A stretch of 54,472 nucleotides of DNA from a virus, in the IMG/VR virus record IMGVR_UViG_3300042898_002388, positions 1 through 54,472 of that record; one strand, written 5' to 3'. The notes beneath the pieces were generated by a model. It worked only from the letters and a program-made list of their open reading frames with translations. It searched no databases and was not told where the DNA came from. A program made the translations under genes and the position numbers. Shown here piece after piece: positions 40,901-50,629 of this stretch; positions within the stretch are counted from its first letter, which is position 1, and every line of letters starts with the position of its first letter.

Positions 40901-41707
40901 CCATTTGATTTACAAAGTCCAAAATATTTGGGTTACTCATATCAAGTACTTGACCCTGATTTATATCCACAAGTATTTAAACCAAATGGTTATTACGGAG
41001 CAACACCAATTACATTAGAATTTAACGATGATGGTGAAAGAGTTAGGGCATCATTAAATGAACCGGGAAGATTAACAGAATCATCACAAATTGTACCCTT
41101 TCATTTATGGGATAAAAAGGGAACAGGATTCGGTGGTACAAATGAAGCAACTTCAGATGACCAATCTTGGGATTATACCACAATACAAACACAACCATTA
41201 CAAGGTATGACCTATGGTTATTCTTATACGGGTACATATGATGATATATCTGACAAATATTTGTTATTACCCATCACATATAATTTTGCCGGATTAACAA
41301 TTACAGGTAACACAACAGACCAAATTGAATTTGATGATGTAATCACAGGTAAAACACAATCAGGTAGTTTAATATCTGTTGGAACATTATTACAAGATTA
41401 TAATAATCAATATCCAGGATACACTGTTTTAGCGGTTACAAGTGGTTCAATATTAAATCCAACAGTAGGTACATTATATACAAGAAATGGTCCCGCTGGT
41501 AACGATGGTTCTACAGGTTGGTCAACACAATCATGGACAATCAATGTCGATTTTATTATTAGACCAACTTCAGATTATTATAGTGGTAGTAAACAAATAC
41601 TTTCTACACCGTTCCAATTTTATTTTGGACTGAAAGCCGGTAAAACTGGGCTTGATAAATTTATTGACCTATTTGGTCCGAAGGGAGCGTTCCCACCAGC
41701 TGAATAA
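37934..41707 (+). CDS. Large baseplate wedge protein, gp7 position
   Basis: 1257 residues; T4 gp7 in the same place is 1032. The N-terminus has ELKQDYELLEILSLKFSQKDAY and a domain with GRISVNNGLGIPNARVSIFVPLKDE, then TNEAGDFMIWGVPLGNQTLHVDVDLSD. That is the pattern of a carboxypeptidase-regulatory-like (beta-sandwich) domain with a large insertion. Residues about 495-540 (FTLLIADVLLFFEQLINVVT...) form a long hydrophobic, helical stretch, unusual for a baseplate protein; ECEECND (about 562-568) is Cys-rich. After about residue 580 it is beta-rich with Gly/Ser/Thr repeats, fibre-like. It follows gp25-gp6 as in T4, so the wedge role is inferred from position. No sequence match to T4 gp7 can be claimed. 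Confidence 0.65.
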   Translation: MQKHRILTNVGKDNKITVELKQDYELLEILSLKFSQKDAYASFCSDYGVVCGRISVNNGLGIPNARVSIFVPLKDEHKNDPVISALYPYKEADDKNEAGYKYNLLPSRQQHGGHEPTGTFFDQTDILTREEILEVFETYYSYTVKTNEAGDFMIWGVPLGNQTLHVDVDLSDIGAFSLRPYDLMRQGAGVDKFKNKYKFKSSEDLITLPQIISYNKSIEVYPFWGNEDYCEIGLTRTDFDLTERGVTIKPKAYLIGGVYTDGGKNSISKTCVPRAKMGRKCDLLAKSAKVELIRFTPVKDENNKPVLEEVILNEDVPDDGGFVIPLEMNMDFIYTNEFGENEITNDPNKGVATSACYRARININDNDLSRVRQNADFLIPNIREYGSYNSTTWTIDDKSYAWSLDWADYPTTAVSNDGSLGILYNENGKYFPKDYFYRFNYNKVYTVSSFQSSYHNDNLFTKDRFIGLKELVPNEEEDCGDHLTPPVNFGLKNYTFTLLIADVLLFFEQLINVVTLTFFNTIAKVFHGLADAVDFFPIKRLSRSIRKFAYRIQDSSQRALYLITYPECEECNDANNLYGIQGSTSTSSEYCQVGTIEITGSGDQSYRILNAANFNSAVPDVGICVGTASPLVDINDFINRQSDYVISFYGNNISLDDTPFSDDGSGGILFDDTSGFFSDSSLYTLIIKDKNATSNPSSNLVTLESGCELYDVPYNESLVAIYYVGTGRTETTVYTPGLDVTATKLSDTTNFKLPTNYEGESYSPITKSGYSEFSNGGFYITPGSLSNKRLFDILIEYRRRKRVGKMFCGGIVNYAFIDNWLSGSLYFFQFKAKKMSDAVNNANENTAKYCRDVVRFVVTQGRFYYRSTKFNGTFVPSVETFGNSSVYKRIGTPTTFVDLGPRDEFIKEITTDPTLDVNSSVVRSIGATSYQNFGEILGLTINYRLDVSNSEFELKDFFTNSGFSSIKLSDVLDGDILQLISTNCETGIEPFDLQSPKYLGYSYQVLDPDLYPQVFKPNGYYGATPITLEFNDDGERVRASLNEPGRLTESSQIVPFHLWDKKGTGFGGTNEATSDDQSWDYTTIQTQPLQGMTYGYSYTGTYDDISDKYLLLPITYNFAGLTITGNTTDQIEFDDVITGKTQSGSLISVGTLLQDYNNQYPGYTVLAVTSGSILNPTVGTLYTRNGPAGNDGSTGWSTQSWTINVDFIIRPTSDYYSGSKQILSTPFQFYFGLKAGKTGLDKFIDLFGPKGAFPPAE

Positions 41708-43530
41708 TGGAAGAGAATAAAGAAATATTATTACCTAATAAAAGGTACAAGAAAGCCGAGGAACAAGATTTAACATTACAAGTTAATTTAGAATCGTCCG
41801 AGTCCCTAATGAGACTTGGTGATAGAGACATTGTTTTAGATTTAGAAAAATTATTCAATAAAGAAAGACAAGATAGTATTGATTATAAAATTTACGGTAA
41901 GATGAAAATGGTCTTCCGTAACATGTATAGTGGTGATACTCCTTACGATTATTTAAGTGAAAATTTATACTTGGCTGGTGATGGAACAAATGGACTTGAT
42001 GGTGCGAATAGATTTACTGGATTTTTACCATATGATGAGTTTGCATTTTTAAGAAGAGATTTACGTAGACAAATTAATACACCAGTAAGTGGAACGACAG
42101 TTGGTTTTAATAGTAATTTAAGTTACACAGGACCAACAGGTCACACATCGATTTCCACAATGATGGCACCATATCATAATTGGAATCTTTATTTATCATA
42201 TGTTTATAGTGGAGATTCTAATTACCAAATGACATATACGTTATCTGGTAGTACAAAGACTGTCGGTAATAATATAATAACGTTTAAATCAGGAGATGGA
42301 ATACCGTTTAGAGTTTCTTATACGGTTGGTAATTTTTATGAATTAACGAGTCCTATTGAACATGGGATGAAACAAGGGGAATATATCACATTATCAGGTG
42401 TAACATTTACGGGAGCAATAACAGGTAGAACATACCAAATTGATTCAGTTGGAAACGAATTCTACGATTCAGAAAAATATGTTATTAATTTATCAAAATC
42501 ATCATTTAAAAGTGGTATCACAATTGGTACAGATAATAAAATTTTATTTACAGGTAAAAGGGTATTGGATGTTAATAATATAACTAACACAACATCATCG
42601 TATTATGTACATAAACATAAAACATTAACAGATAGTAGTCATTATATAATGGACAATGTTGGATTTGAAAGTCCAATTTTTGAAAATGAAAAAAAGATAA
42701 TATTTGAAAATAGTGCGGGAATTAATGACGTGTTAGTTGAGAGAAATAGACCTGAATCGGTTCTATTTGATTTTAAGGAACCATTTCAACTTACGTCAGA
42801 ATTAAAAAATAATTTAGGATACACACCAACAGAAATATATGTAACAACTATTTTTAGAAATGGAAATGGTTATTTTAATTATCCACCAAAAGTAGGACAC
42901 AAATTTAATTTTCATAATAGTTGGGTTGATAATCATTTTAGTGGTACAACATCAAATGAAAGTACAATTGGAAATGGTACTACATTCACGAGAGACTCTA
43001 TAACATTCACTAGTGGTAATACAATATCAAAAGGAACCGTATTAACTGGTGCCTTTGTTGAGTACAACCCAAAAGAATTAAAAGAAAGAATTATTTGTGA
43101 GGCGTTTCAAAAAATAACAAACCCAACAACAATTTTTGATTATGGACAAACTATTAATGTAGATGGATTTTCGGGTGCGACGGTGAATAATCCATTTGGT
43201 TTACATTATCAACCACATCATAGAATAAAACTTAGACAACTTTCACCCTATATTGAAAATTCAGATACAAAAGATATTTTTAATATACCTGAAAATAAAA
43301 TATATGATAGTCAAGATAAATTATGGAGATATCGTGATTTATATGACCATGGTTATGTTGATGTTGATGGAAATGGAACCGATTTTCCTTTTATCAATGG
43401 ACAACATTATGTTAAAGCCGATATTAATTTCTATTTAAGAAATGAAAGATACTATACAAACAAGGCCGATGGTCTAATAAACTTCTTGGATAGTAATAAC
43501 CCAAGAAATAACACTAAAGGTATTTGTTAA
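41707..43530 (+). CDS. Structural protein, gp8 position (wedge or fibre-attachment)
   Basis: 607 residues. Its ATG overlaps the last base of the previous stop (TAATG). Segments: a polar N-terminus (ILLPNKRYKKAEEQDLTLQV), helical part with FNKERQDSIDYKIYGKMKMVFRN, a beta-rich middle (TGPTGHTSISTMMAPYHNWNLYLSYVY; FRVSYTVGNFYELTSPIEHGM) and a C-terminal part with GLHYQPHHRIKLRQLSPYIE, LWRYRDLYDHGYVDVDGNG and DFPFINGQHYVKADINFYL. The His/Tyr-rich C-terminal block looks like a folded connector domain. I do not recognise a family; T4 gp8 is 334 residues, so the gp8 position is only a synteny guess. It is translationally linked to the following Ser-Gly protein, also by a 1-base overlap. Confidence 0.7.
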   Translation: MEENKEILLPNKRYKKAEEQDLTLQVNLESSESLMRLGDRDIVLDLEKLFNKERQDSIDYKIYGKMKMVFRNMYSGDTPYDYLSENLYLAGDGTNGLDGANRFTGFLPYDEFAFLRRDLRRQINTPVSGTTVGFNSNLSYTGPTGHTSISTMMAPYHNWNLYLSYVYSGDSNYQMTYTLSGSTKTVGNNIITFKSGDGIPFRVSYTVGNFYELTSPIEHGMKQGEYITLSGVTFTGAITGRTYQIDSVGNEFYDSEKYVINLSKSSFKSGITIGTDNKILFTGKRVLDVNNITNTTSSYYVHKHKTLTDSSHYIMDNVGFESPIFENEKKIIFENSAGINDVLVERNRPESVLFDFKEPFQLTSELKNNLGYTPTEIYVTTIFRNGNGYFNYPPKVGHKFNFHNSWVDNHFSGTTSNESTIGNGTTFTRDSITFTSGNTISKGTVLTGAFVEYNPKELKERIICEAFQKITNPTTIFDYGQTINVDGFSGATVNNPFGLHYQPHHRIKLRQLSPYIENSDTKDIFNIPENKIYDSQDKLWRYRDLYDHGYVDVDGNGTDFPFINGQHYVKADINFYLRNERYYTNKADGLINFLDSNNPRNNTKGIC

Positions 43531-45119
43531 TGAAAATTATTAAAACCACAAACGACATCAATTTAGTTTTAAATGTAGAAACTGATTTCCTATCAAATTT
43601 AGGGTCAGAGGAAAATTTACAACAATTTGAAGGAGAAGTGTTAGATGAAATTTTAAATCCGATTGAGAATTATGATGTTATCAGATTTATTCATAAACCA
43701 TATAGTTTTGGTGAATCATCAATAACACAATCAGATATTTGGTTTTATTTTTATTTTTTAAGTGGATCAACATATGTCCAAGATTATACACCACAAGATA
43801 TTAGTTCAAGAGAAAATGAATTAATGTTAAAACAATCAACAGATAGTTTTTTTAGATTAGAATTTTATAAAACTCCTGGTGTTGTTAATGGAAACACTTT
43901 ATCATGTGAACCACCTACAAGAGTAAATCGAAAATTAGTTTTTAGTAGAAACTTATCCTTACCGTTGGGTGAGAAAATGTTTTATAACACATTAAGTGGT
44001 TATGTACATCTACCTGTCTTTAATGGTAACAATTATAAAAATAAAGAAAACATGTATTTGTTTTGGTTTGAACAAGAAGATGTTTTTATTGAAACCAACT
44101 TAAGTGGTACAACTTCAGGAAACACATTTTTTATGACTGCTAAATTTTACAATGCCAAAAACGGAAACATTGTTGATTTTACAAATTCGGGATTCACTCA
44201 AAATTATGAGGTTACTGAAGAAAGTGATATGTATTACCAAGTTGATATTGATAGAACAAATCACACATACGAGATATCAAATTACAATGGAATAACTAAA
44301 GGAACTAGAGTGGGTACTGTTAGTGGTACAACAATAAACGCTGTTAAGTTCTACGAAAAGGGCGGAACATCCGCCGGTACAAGTGGTTCATCAGGTTCTA
44401 GTGGTTCATCAGGTTCTAGTGGTTCATCAGGTTCTAGTGGTTCATCAGGTTCTAGTGGTTCATCAGGTTCTAGTGGTTCATCAGGTTCTAGTGGTTCATC
44501 AGGTAGTTCTGGAACACCACCAACCTCATTAACATTTACTGCAACGGTTGATAAATCACAAATAGGTGAGCAACCACCTGGTAATGTTATAACGGTTACT
44601 GTAACAACAAATATGAGTGCGGAAGGTATGCACATTTGGTGGGGTAAAAAATCAGGAACCGCCAATGTTGAAGATTTTGAAAACCTTAATACTGCAACGA
44701 CTATTTCATCACCCACAGGGTATACTTTTGATTTAGTTGCAGTTGATGATGAGACTACTGAGGGTGATCAAACATTTTCTGTGGCCATATTTACAGGAAG
44801 CACATCTGTACGTGGAGGAGAAGTTGCGTTCACACCTACATTTACAATACTTGATGATTCTATCACACCACAATATAGATATGTAATATTAGAAAGAATT
44901 AGAGATTATAACGGAGGTCCTTGTGATTTGGCGGGCAATAATTTAACAAATTTTTGGTGGGATCAACAAACTGACGGTACTCTTGATGGTAGTGACCAGT
45001 TATGGAGTGGCGCTGGATATTGTTATAGAGTTGTTTCATTTACAAACGACACTAACGAATTGGGTAATACTCAAATTAGTGATGCGTCAAAAAATAACTG
45101 TCCATCATGTCCATATTAA
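43530..45119 (+). CDS. Appendage protein with Ser-Ser-Gly linker and Calx-beta-like domain
   Basis: 529 residues. The ATG at 43530 overlaps the previous stop (TAATG); a TTG two codons upstream is rejected. Residues 1-280 are beta-rich (with IRFIHKPYSFGESSITQSDI, MYLFWFEQEDVFIETNLSG). Next is a flexible (GSSGSS)n linker at about 286-327, encoded by perfect 18-bp repeats. Then comes a beta domain TFTATVDKSQIGEQPPGNVI...EGDQTFSVAIFTGS...FTPTFTILDD, which has the look of a Calx-beta domain (an acidic GDQTF-type calcium-binding loop). The C-terminus has several Cys (CDLAG, CYRVVSF, CPSCP). It is likely a receptor-binding or adhesin component. Confidence 0.75.
   Translation: MKIIKTTNDINLVLNVETDFLSNLGSEENLQQFEGEVLDEILNPIENYDVIRFIHKPYSFGESSITQSDIWFYFYFLSGSTYVQDYTPQDISSRENELMLKQSTDSFFRLEFYKTPGVVNGNTLSCEPPTRVNRKLVFSRNLSLPLGEKMFYNTLSGYVHLPVFNGNNYKNKENMYLFWFEQEDVFIETNLSGTTSGNTFFMTAKFYNAKNGNIVDFTNSGFTQNYEVTEESDMYYQVDIDRTNHTYEISNYNGITKGTRVGTVSGTTINAVKFYEKGGTSAGTSGSSGSSGSSGSSGSSGSSGSSGSSGSSGSSGSSGSSGSSGSSGTPPTSLTFTATVDKSQIGEQPPGNVITVTVTTNMSAEGMHIWWGKKSGTANVEDFENLNTATTISSPTGYTFDLVAVDDETTEGDQTFSVAIFTGSTSVRGGEVAFTPTFTILDDSITPQYRYVILERIRDYNGGPCDLAGNNLTNFWWDQQTDGTLDGSDQLWSGAGYCYRVVSFTNDTNELGNTQISDASKNNCPSCPY
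44385..44510 (+). repeat. 18-bp tandem repeat coding for GSSGSS
   Basis: Unit GGTTCATCAGGTTCTAGT, six identical copies (44385-44492) and a diverged seventh (44493-44510). Perfect identity at the DNA level, including synonymous positions, indicates recent expansion by slippage or unequal recombination, so copy number is expected to vary between related phages. Confidence 0.95.
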
Positions 45120-45165
45120 TAAAAATCAAATGATAAATAATAAACACCGAATATTAAAACACCTT

Positions 45166-45173
45166 TATTTATA
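45166..45173 (+). promoter_or_regulatory. Late-promoter-like octamer TATTTATA
   Basis: The octamer ends 4 bases before the GTG start at 45178. Same tight spacing as at 35582 (3 bases) and 10760 (4 bases). Confidence 0.4.
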
Positions 45174-45177
45174 GTAA

Positions 45178-48100
45178 GTGAAAAAAATCATACATAAAAT
45201 ACGAAGAAAAGAAATACCAAATTTAGCATTGGTTTCTTTATCTGCGCAACAATGGTATGATAATGAGGGTAATTTAATTCCATGGTCAGATAACACAGGT
45301 TATTTACCAACAGGATATACCCCGTCACAAGGTTTTGTAGTTTACAATACAACAACGGGAACAACAGATAATCTTGTTCAAGGTTATTATAAGTATAGTG
45401 GTTCTACATGGTATCGTGTAACAGGAACCACATCACAAATTAATTCACAAATTTACGATGATACACAGTTACCTATATTCTTAGAGTCTAGTGCTTATGA
45501 GATGGGTCAAATGTATGCGTTTGACGGTAAAATTGGACAAGTTGGACAAAATAAAATAACGGCAAACTTTGCTTACGATGTGGAGTGTGATGTTGTTACG
45601 GTTTATAACACAACAAATTATGGTTCTCTTAGTGTTTTAGCTGATGCTGAATTTACAATTCATTGGGGAGATGGAACAAGTAATTCAATTGAATCAAATG
45701 GTTCGGTAACAAAACAATTTAGTACTCAAGGGGAACAAAATATTGAAATACAATTTATTGCACCATGGTCAACGGATAGAGTTGTAAAAGTATTGACAGT
45801 TAATTGTGAAACTCCAACTCCAACACCAACTCAGACTCCAACAAATGAGGCTACACCTACACCTACACCAACCAATACATCCACACCAACTCAGACTCCA
45901 ACTCAGACTGTTACACCTAGTCAGACACCGACTAATACAGTTACGCCGACAAATACCCCTACTAATACACAAACACCAACGAATACCCCTACTAATACAC
46001 AAACACCAACCGTTACACCAACCCATACACCAACTGGAACTTTGGTACAGTCGATAGAACCATCAAGGACCCCAACAGGTACACCTACACAAACGCCGAC
46101 CAATACTATTACACCGACCAACACACCAACTCAGACACCAACTAATACCGAGACACCAACTCAAACGCCTACTAATACGGTTACACCAACCAATACTGAA
46201 ACACCGACCCAAACGCCTACTAATACACCAAGTGAGACACCAACTCAAACGCCTACTAATACTGAAACTCCAACCAATACACCAACCCCAACTAATACTG
46301 AAACACCAACTGAAACGCCGACTCAGACACCTACACCAACAAATACTGAAACGCCGACTCAGACACCTACGCCTACACAAACTGAAACACCAACTCAAAC
46401 TCCAACCAATACCGAAACGCCGACTAATACTCCTACACCTACAAATACTGAGACCCCAACCGAAACGCCGACTCAGACCCCAACTCAGACTGAAACACAA
46501 ACACCTACGCCAACTCAAACTAACACAGAGACACCAACCAATACACCAACTCCAACTAATACTGAAACACCAACCAACACCCCTACTAATACTGAAACTC
46601 CGACTCAGACTCCAACACCAACCCAAACTGAGACCCCAACCAACACACCTACGGTTACACAAACACCTACTAACACAGTTACACCTACTAATACCGAAAC
46701 GCCGACCAATACTCCTACACCTACCAATACCGAAACACCAACCAATACTCCTAGTCAGACTGAAACTCCGACTCAGACTCCAACGCCAACTAACACAGAA
46801 ACACCAACTCAGACTCCAACTCAGACTGTTACACCGACTAATACGGTTACACCGACTAACACCGAAACGCCAACTAACACCCCAACACAAACTGAAACGC
46901 CAACCAATACTCCTACACCTACTAATACCGAAACACCGACTAACACGCCGACTAATACAGTTACGCCAACTAACACAGAAACACCAACTCAAACACCTAC
47001 TCAAACTCAAACTGAGACGCCAACTCAGACACCTACTAATACCGAAACTCCAACTCAAACTCCGACTCAGACTCAGACTGAAACGCCGACTAACACGCCG
47101 ACCAATACCGAAACTTCAACTCAAACACCTACACCGACAAATACTGAAACACCGACTAATACACCTACTAATACTGAAACGCCAACTCAGACGCCAACAC
47201 CGACAAATACTGAAACACCGACTAACACGCCGACTAACACAGAAACACCAACACAGACTCCAACCCAAACTAACACAGAAACTCCGACTCAAACTCCGAC
47301 TAATACTGTTACGCCGACTAACACCGAGACGCCGACTAATACACCAACACCTACCAATACTGAAACGCCAACTAACACGCCGACCAATACAGTTACACCT
47401 ACCAATACGGTTACACCAACTCAAACGCCCACTCAAACTCAAACAGGTACACCAATTCAATCACCGACTAATACCGAAACGACAACCCCAACCCCAACAC
47501 AAACTCAAACCGGTACACCAACCAATACACCAACACAAACCAATACACCAACACCAACATTAGATTGTGTGGTGGATGTAACTTTCACGGAAGTTTTCTC
47601 TATACCAACCCCAACACCAACATTAGATTGTGTGGTGGATGTAACTTTCACGGAAACATATTCAATACCAACCCCAACCCCAACACTAACAAATACAGTT
47701 ACACCAACTCCAATAGGACCTTGTGTTAAACCATCATCTGGTTTAACAACGTATCAATTAATAAGGAGTGTAGAGGTTTTAGGTGAACAATATATTTTCT
47801 ATACAGGTACAACAACAAATGCGGGTAATGTTTACAATTTGTATAAATATTATACCTCTCAAGGAACAGGATATGAAACGGTTGATATCGCCACAATTGC
47901 AATTGGAAATAGGGTATATCTTAATGATCCATATTTTACAAATTGTGAATGTGCAACAAATGGTAAGTATTGGTTATTTGATTCATCATTTATTAATTCA
48001 AATGACCCTAACGTTAAAATAGTAACCATTGTTGATTGTATTATTACTGATATTACCGATTGGACATATAGTGAACCTACACCACCCGGAGTAGTTTATA

Positions 48101-48429
48101 AAAGAGTGTACCCTGGAAGTAATGTAAATTCTTATGGTTACAGTCCGGGAACTACTTATTGTGGAGGTATTAGTATTGCATCACAAAGTGGTTATGAATT
48201 TTATTTTGTTGGGAATGGAACATTACCCGCACTTGGAGATTTGACATATAAAAAATTAGTTAATGGTAGTGTCTATGAAATTGCTTGGCCATCCCCTTCA
48301 AATTGGCAATATATAAGTGCAACACTTGGGTCACCTACGGTAATGTCATGTAATGTAACTGGTCAATATAGTGAACCCGTAAATGGATATGACGAAGGAC
48401 GTGTAAATGCAATAACAATTTGTCCATAA
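45178..48429 (+). CDS. Long Pro-Thr-stalk appendage protein with PKD-like domain
   Basis: 1083 residues, GTG start at 45178 (no ATG fits; a late octamer ends 4 bases upstream). Residues 1-210: a polar N-terminal domain with [26 protein letters not shown] and a PKD-like beta domain ([16 protein letters not shown]...[13 protein letters not shown], typical WGDGT motif). Residues about 211-830: a Pro-Thr tract (TPT-x-T patterns with Asn, Gln, Glu, Val) of about 620 residues. Then two 21-residue copies of [15 protein letters not shown] and a C-terminal domain (about 850-1083) with Cys, Gly and Tyr ([17 protein letters not shown]...). The extended, unfolded-like stalk would carry the terminal domain far from the baseplate, like a fibre. 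Thr-rich tracts can be O-glycosylated in Bacteroidota. Role in attachment is inferred. Confidence 0.85.
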   Translation: MKKIIHKIRRKEIPNLALVSLSAQQWYDNEGNLIPWSDNTGYLPTGYTPSQGFVVYNTTTGTTDNLVQGYYKYSGSTWYRVTGTTSQINSQIYDDTQLPIFLESSAYEMGQMYAFDGKIGQVGQNKITANFAYDVECDVVTVYNTTNYGSLSVLADAEFTIHWGDGTSNSIESNGSVTKQFSTQGEQNIEIQFIAPWSTDRVVKVLTVNCETPTPTPTQTPTNEATPTPTPTNTSTPTQTPTQTVTPSQTPTNTVTPTNTPTNTQTPTNTPTNTQTPTVTPTHTPTGTLVQSIEPSRTPTGTPTQTPTNTITPTNTPTQTPTNTETPTQTPTNTVTPTNTETPTQTPTNTPSETPTQTPTNTETPTNTPTPTNTETPTETPTQTPTPTNTETPTQTPTPTQTETPTQTPTNTETPTNTPTPTNTETPTETPTQTPTQTETQTPTPTQTNTETPTNTPTPTNTETPTNTPTNTETPTQTPTPTQTETPTNTPTVTQTPTNTVTPTNTETPTNTPTPTNTETPTNTPSQTETPTQTPTPTNTETPTQTPTQTVTPTNTVTPTNTETPTNTPTQTETPTNTPTPTNTETPTNTPTNTVTPTNTETPTQTPTQTQTETPTQTPTNTETPTQTPTQTQTETPTNTPTNTETSTQTPTPTNTETPTNTPTNTETPTQTPTPTNTETPTNTPTNTETPTQTPTQTNTETPTQTPTNTVTPTNTETPTNTPTPTNTETPTNTPTNTVTPTNTVTPTQTPTQTQTGTPIQSPTNTETTTPTPTQTQTGTPTNTPTQTNTPTPTLDCVVDVTFTEVFSIPTPTPTLDCVVDVTFTETYSIPTPTPTLTNTVTPTPIGPCVKPSSGLTTYQLIRSVEVLGEQYIFYTGTTTNAGNVYNLYKYYTSQGTGYETVDIATIAIGNRVYLNDPYFTNCECATNGKYWLFDSSFINSNDPNVKIVTIVDCIITDITDWTYSEPTPPGVVYKRVYPGSNVNSYGYSPGTTYCGGISIASQSGYEFYFVGNGTLPALGDLTYKKLVNGSVYEIAWPSPSNWQYISATLGSPTVMSCNVTGQYSEPVNGYDEGRVNAITICP
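45810..47550 (+). repeat. Degenerate Pro-Thr coding repeat tract
   Basis: About 1.7 kb coding for T-P-T-x units (NT, QT, ET, VT). Pro codons CCA/CCT/CCG/CCC and Thr codons ACA/ACT/ACC/ACG are freely mixed, so the DNA is degenerate while the protein pattern is kept. That is the mark of long-standing selection on the protein, unlike the perfect 18-bp repeat at 44385. Antisense frames appear open here only because of the codon pattern. Confidence 0.9.
47548..47655 (+). repeat. 63-bp tandem duplication in the Pro-Thr protein
   Basis: Copies at 47548-47592 and 47611-47655 are identical for 45 bases and lie exactly 63 bases (21 codons) apart. Each codes for [15 protein letters not shown] followed by a diverged (V/T)(F/Y)SIPT. 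A recent duplication that bridges the stalk to the C-terminal domain. Confidence 0.9.
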
Positions 48430-48441
48430 AAATAAAAATGA

Positions 48442-48449
48442 TATTTATA
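48442..48449 (+). promoter_or_regulatory. Late-promoter-like octamer TATTTATA, overlapping TATAAATA
   Basis: TATTTATAAATA (48442-48453) contains the octamer and its reverse complement; the ATG at 48458 is 8 bases after the octamer. The same combined 12-mer occurs at 14580. Confidence 0.45.
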
Positions 48450-48457
48450 AATAAGAA

Positions 48458-50314
48458 ATGAATAGATACTTTTATGTAAAAATTACCACGGGGACATCAC
48501 AAGGTCCTTACAACATCCACTACGATGGTGTAAGTACTAATTACGCCACCTTGGTATATACTGAAAGTGACGCAATAAATGTTTCATATTCAGATTTAAC
48601 AACAGATTCAGGAGTTTTACTTTCGGTACCAATAGAGACAACGTTAATAACATTACATAATACAAAAGAAAATTGTTCATTTGATTTTGTAAGTATGTTA
48701 CCAACTCAAACACCAACGGTTACACCAACAGTTACAATAACACCTACTATTACTATTACGGTTACACCAACTCAAACTGAGACCCCAACAAATACCCCAA
48801 CTAATACAGTTACACCAACAAATACGGTTACACCAACACAAACTGAAACGCCGACTCAAACACCTACACAAACTCAAACCCCAACTAATACCGAAACGCC
48901 GACCAATACCCCTACGGTTACACAAACACCAACCCAAACTGAAACACCGACTCAAACACCTACTCAAACTGAAACACCAACTAACACCCCAACAAATACA
49001 GTTACACCGACAAATACTGAAACGCCAACTAACACACCAACGAATACAGTTACACCGACTAACACACCTACAAATAGTGTTACACCAACCAATACACCAA
49101 CGGTTACACAAACGCCGACTAATACAATTACACCAACCAACACCCCAACAAATACCGTTACACCAACCAATACTATTACACCAACTGTTACACCAACAAA
49201 TACCGTTACACCAACAAATACCGTTACACCAACTCACACACCAACACCAACAAGTACACCAAGAGATTGTAATGGTTGTACATCATATAATGTTGTAATA
49301 TCACAAGCGGATTTGGATGTAATAAGTGGTAATACCGATAATAAAATCTATTTATATTATTATCCATGTGAAACGGGAACACAAGAGTTCGTGACATATT
49401 CATCGGCTGGAACTTATGAAAATGAAATATGTTCAGACAACTGTTCAAATGAGGAACCATCACTCTATTCAAGTTTTGATGGAGGTACAAATCCTGAAAA
49501 TTCTTATTTAATTGAAAGAAGTGGTGATTGTAGTCTAAGTATATCAAGAAGATCTAATTGTGGAACCGGTACGGTTGTAAACACAATTAATTCTGCTGGA
49601 TTAAGTAGAATGTTAAACACATTTGAATTAGATCAACCATATGGTAACTACGAAATGACAGTAAGTGCAACAACTAATAATAATACTACTGAGATTTTTA
49701 TAGGTAATTATGAGGAAAAAGTTGGTGAATTATTTATATTAACTGGAGGATTAAATGAATTCACCAAAACAGTTGGTTATTATAGTTCAAAAGAAAATAA
49801 AGTGTTGGATATATATGTACTCTCAACAAATACAGGATTATTCCAACCATTTGATTTATCTGTAACAAGTTCTTGTCAAACAACAGTATCTTGTGATTCG
49901 GTATCTGAAACAACCGAAACGTATAAACAAAATGTTGTATTAAACGTTACAGACGCGGGTTATATTATTTACAATAACGTATCGGGACAACAAACAATAT
50001 ATGCTACAGTTGGAACACAAACAATTTATGATTGTGTTATTATTGAAACAATAAAATCTCCATTAGTTCTACTTAATCCTGCTTCATTCACAATAACAAA
50101 TGAAGGTACATTATGTAATTCAACGGTTGCTGTGATAGGTGATTGTGTGGATATTACATTCTCTGCAAATTATGGATTTAGTGCAACAGCAAATTGGTTA
50201 GATTGTAATGGAAATGAAATAACAAGATTTATAAATTCAGGTGAGATATTCACAACAACAGGTAAAGTTGATAGTGGAAGTGGATTACCTGTAATATATG
50301 GTGAAGCGATATAA
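48458..50314 (+). CDS. Second Pro-Thr-stalk appendage protein
   Basis: 618 residues. The N-terminal domain (1-80; [20 protein letters not shown], with [18 protein letters not shown]) differs from the upstream paralogue. A Pro-Thr tract of about 180 residues (about 82-265; TPTxTPTxT with Asn, Gln, Glu, Val, Ile) follows, then a Cys-containing beta-rich C-terminal region ([10 protein letters not shown]..., [44 protein letters not shown]). Paired cysteines could form disulphides. The composition links it to the 45178 and 50630 proteins: same stalk grammar, different heads. Likely a tail fibre or receptor-binding component. Confidence 0.85.
   Translation: MNRYFYVKITTGTSQGPYNIHYDGVSTNYATLVYTESDAINVSYSDLTTDSGVLLSVPIETTLITLHNTKENCSFDFVSMLPTQTPTVTPTVTITPTITITVTPTQTETPTNTPTNTVTPTNTVTPTQTETPTQTPTQTQTPTNTETPTNTPTVTQTPTQTETPTQTPTQTETPTNTPTNTVTPTNTETPTNTPTNTVTPTNTPTNSVTPTNTPTVTQTPTNTITPTNTPTNTVTPTNTITPTVTPTNTVTPTNTVTPTHTPTPTSTPRDCNGCTSYNVVISQADLDVISGNTDNKIYLYYYPCETGTQEFVTYSSAGTYENEICSDNCSNEEPSLYSSFDGGTNPENSYLIERSGDCSLSISRRSNCGTGTVVNTINSAGLSRMLNTFELDQPYGNYEMTVSATTNNNTTEIFIGNYEEKVGELFILTGGLNEFTKTVGYYSSKENKVLDIYVLSTNTGLFQPFDLSVTSSCQTTVSCDSVSETTETYKQNVVLNVTDAGYIIYNNVSGQQTIYATVGTQTIYDCVIIETIKSPLVLLNPASFTITNEGTLCNSTVAVIGDCVDITFSANYGFSATANWLDCNGNEITRFINSGEIFTTTGKVDSGSGLPVIYGEAI
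48702..49260 (+). repeat. Degenerate Pro-Thr coding repeat tract (second)
   Basis: About 560 bases with the same TPT-x repeat grammar and mixed synonymous codons as the tract at 45810. Shared runs such as CCAACTAATACAGTTACACC-type units suggest exchange of segments between the two genes. Confidence 0.85.
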
Positions 50315-50326
50315 AAAATATAAAAA

Positions 50327-50620
50327 ATGAGTACATATACTAACATTCCTAGCGTATCTTTTAGTGTACCTTTTGGTAGGGTCTCTAAAATTATTTGGTT
50401 TAATGTTCAAAACACTTACGGAACATTTAATGTAAACTTTTATTTGGACCCTAGTCAAACCGAGGATATTAATATTATGATATTTAACTATAGTAGTAAA
50501 AAGGAATTGTTTGTAAAAAAATACAACAGAACCCCAAGTTTAACAACCATAATTGAAACAGTAAAATTAACACACATACCCAGCACTATGTCAACCATAT
50601 ATGGGTTAAAAATATTTTAA
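50327..50620 (+). CDS. Small hypothetical structural protein
   Basis: 97 residues, starting 12 bases after the previous stop and ending 9 bases before the next ATG. It has alternating polar/hydrophobic stretches (SVSFSVPFGRVSKIIWFNV, FNVNFYLDPSQTEDINIMIFNY) that read as beta-strands, and a basic C-terminal helix/strand (KKYNRTPSLTTIIETVKL). No cysteines, no export signal, no recognised family. Placed between two fibre-type genes, it may be a small tail-tip, chaperone or connector protein. Confidence 0.6.
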   Translation: MSTYTNIPSVSFSVPFGRVSKIIWFNVQNTYGTFNVNFYLDPSQTEDINIMIFNYSSKKELFVKKYNRTPSLTTIIETVKLTHIPSTMSTIYGLKIF

Positions 50621-50629
50621 CAATAGAAA

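Noticed and set aside
44351-44716. Antisense frame with EPDEPLEPDEPL repeats opposite the Ser-Gly linker
   Set aside because: Direct consequence of the 18-bp repeat read on the other strand.
45769-47460. Long antisense open frames (up to 331 codons, rich in Cys, Trp, Ser, Arg) opposite the Pro-Thr tract, and similar frames at 48698-49237
   Set aside because: They are by-products of the repeat: the reverse complement of Pro/Thr codons (CCN/ACN) cannot easily make stop codons. Composition is absurd for a protein and there is no start signal or promoter.
45810-47550. The repeat tract as a CRISPR array or minisatellite
   Set aside because: No identical spaced repeats; the pattern is degenerate and in frame with a long ORF.
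46232-47563. 443-codon plus-strand frame rich in Leu, Gln, Arg and His overlapping the Pro-Thr gene
   Set aside because: Out-of-frame reading of the same repeat; low complexity and no independent signals.
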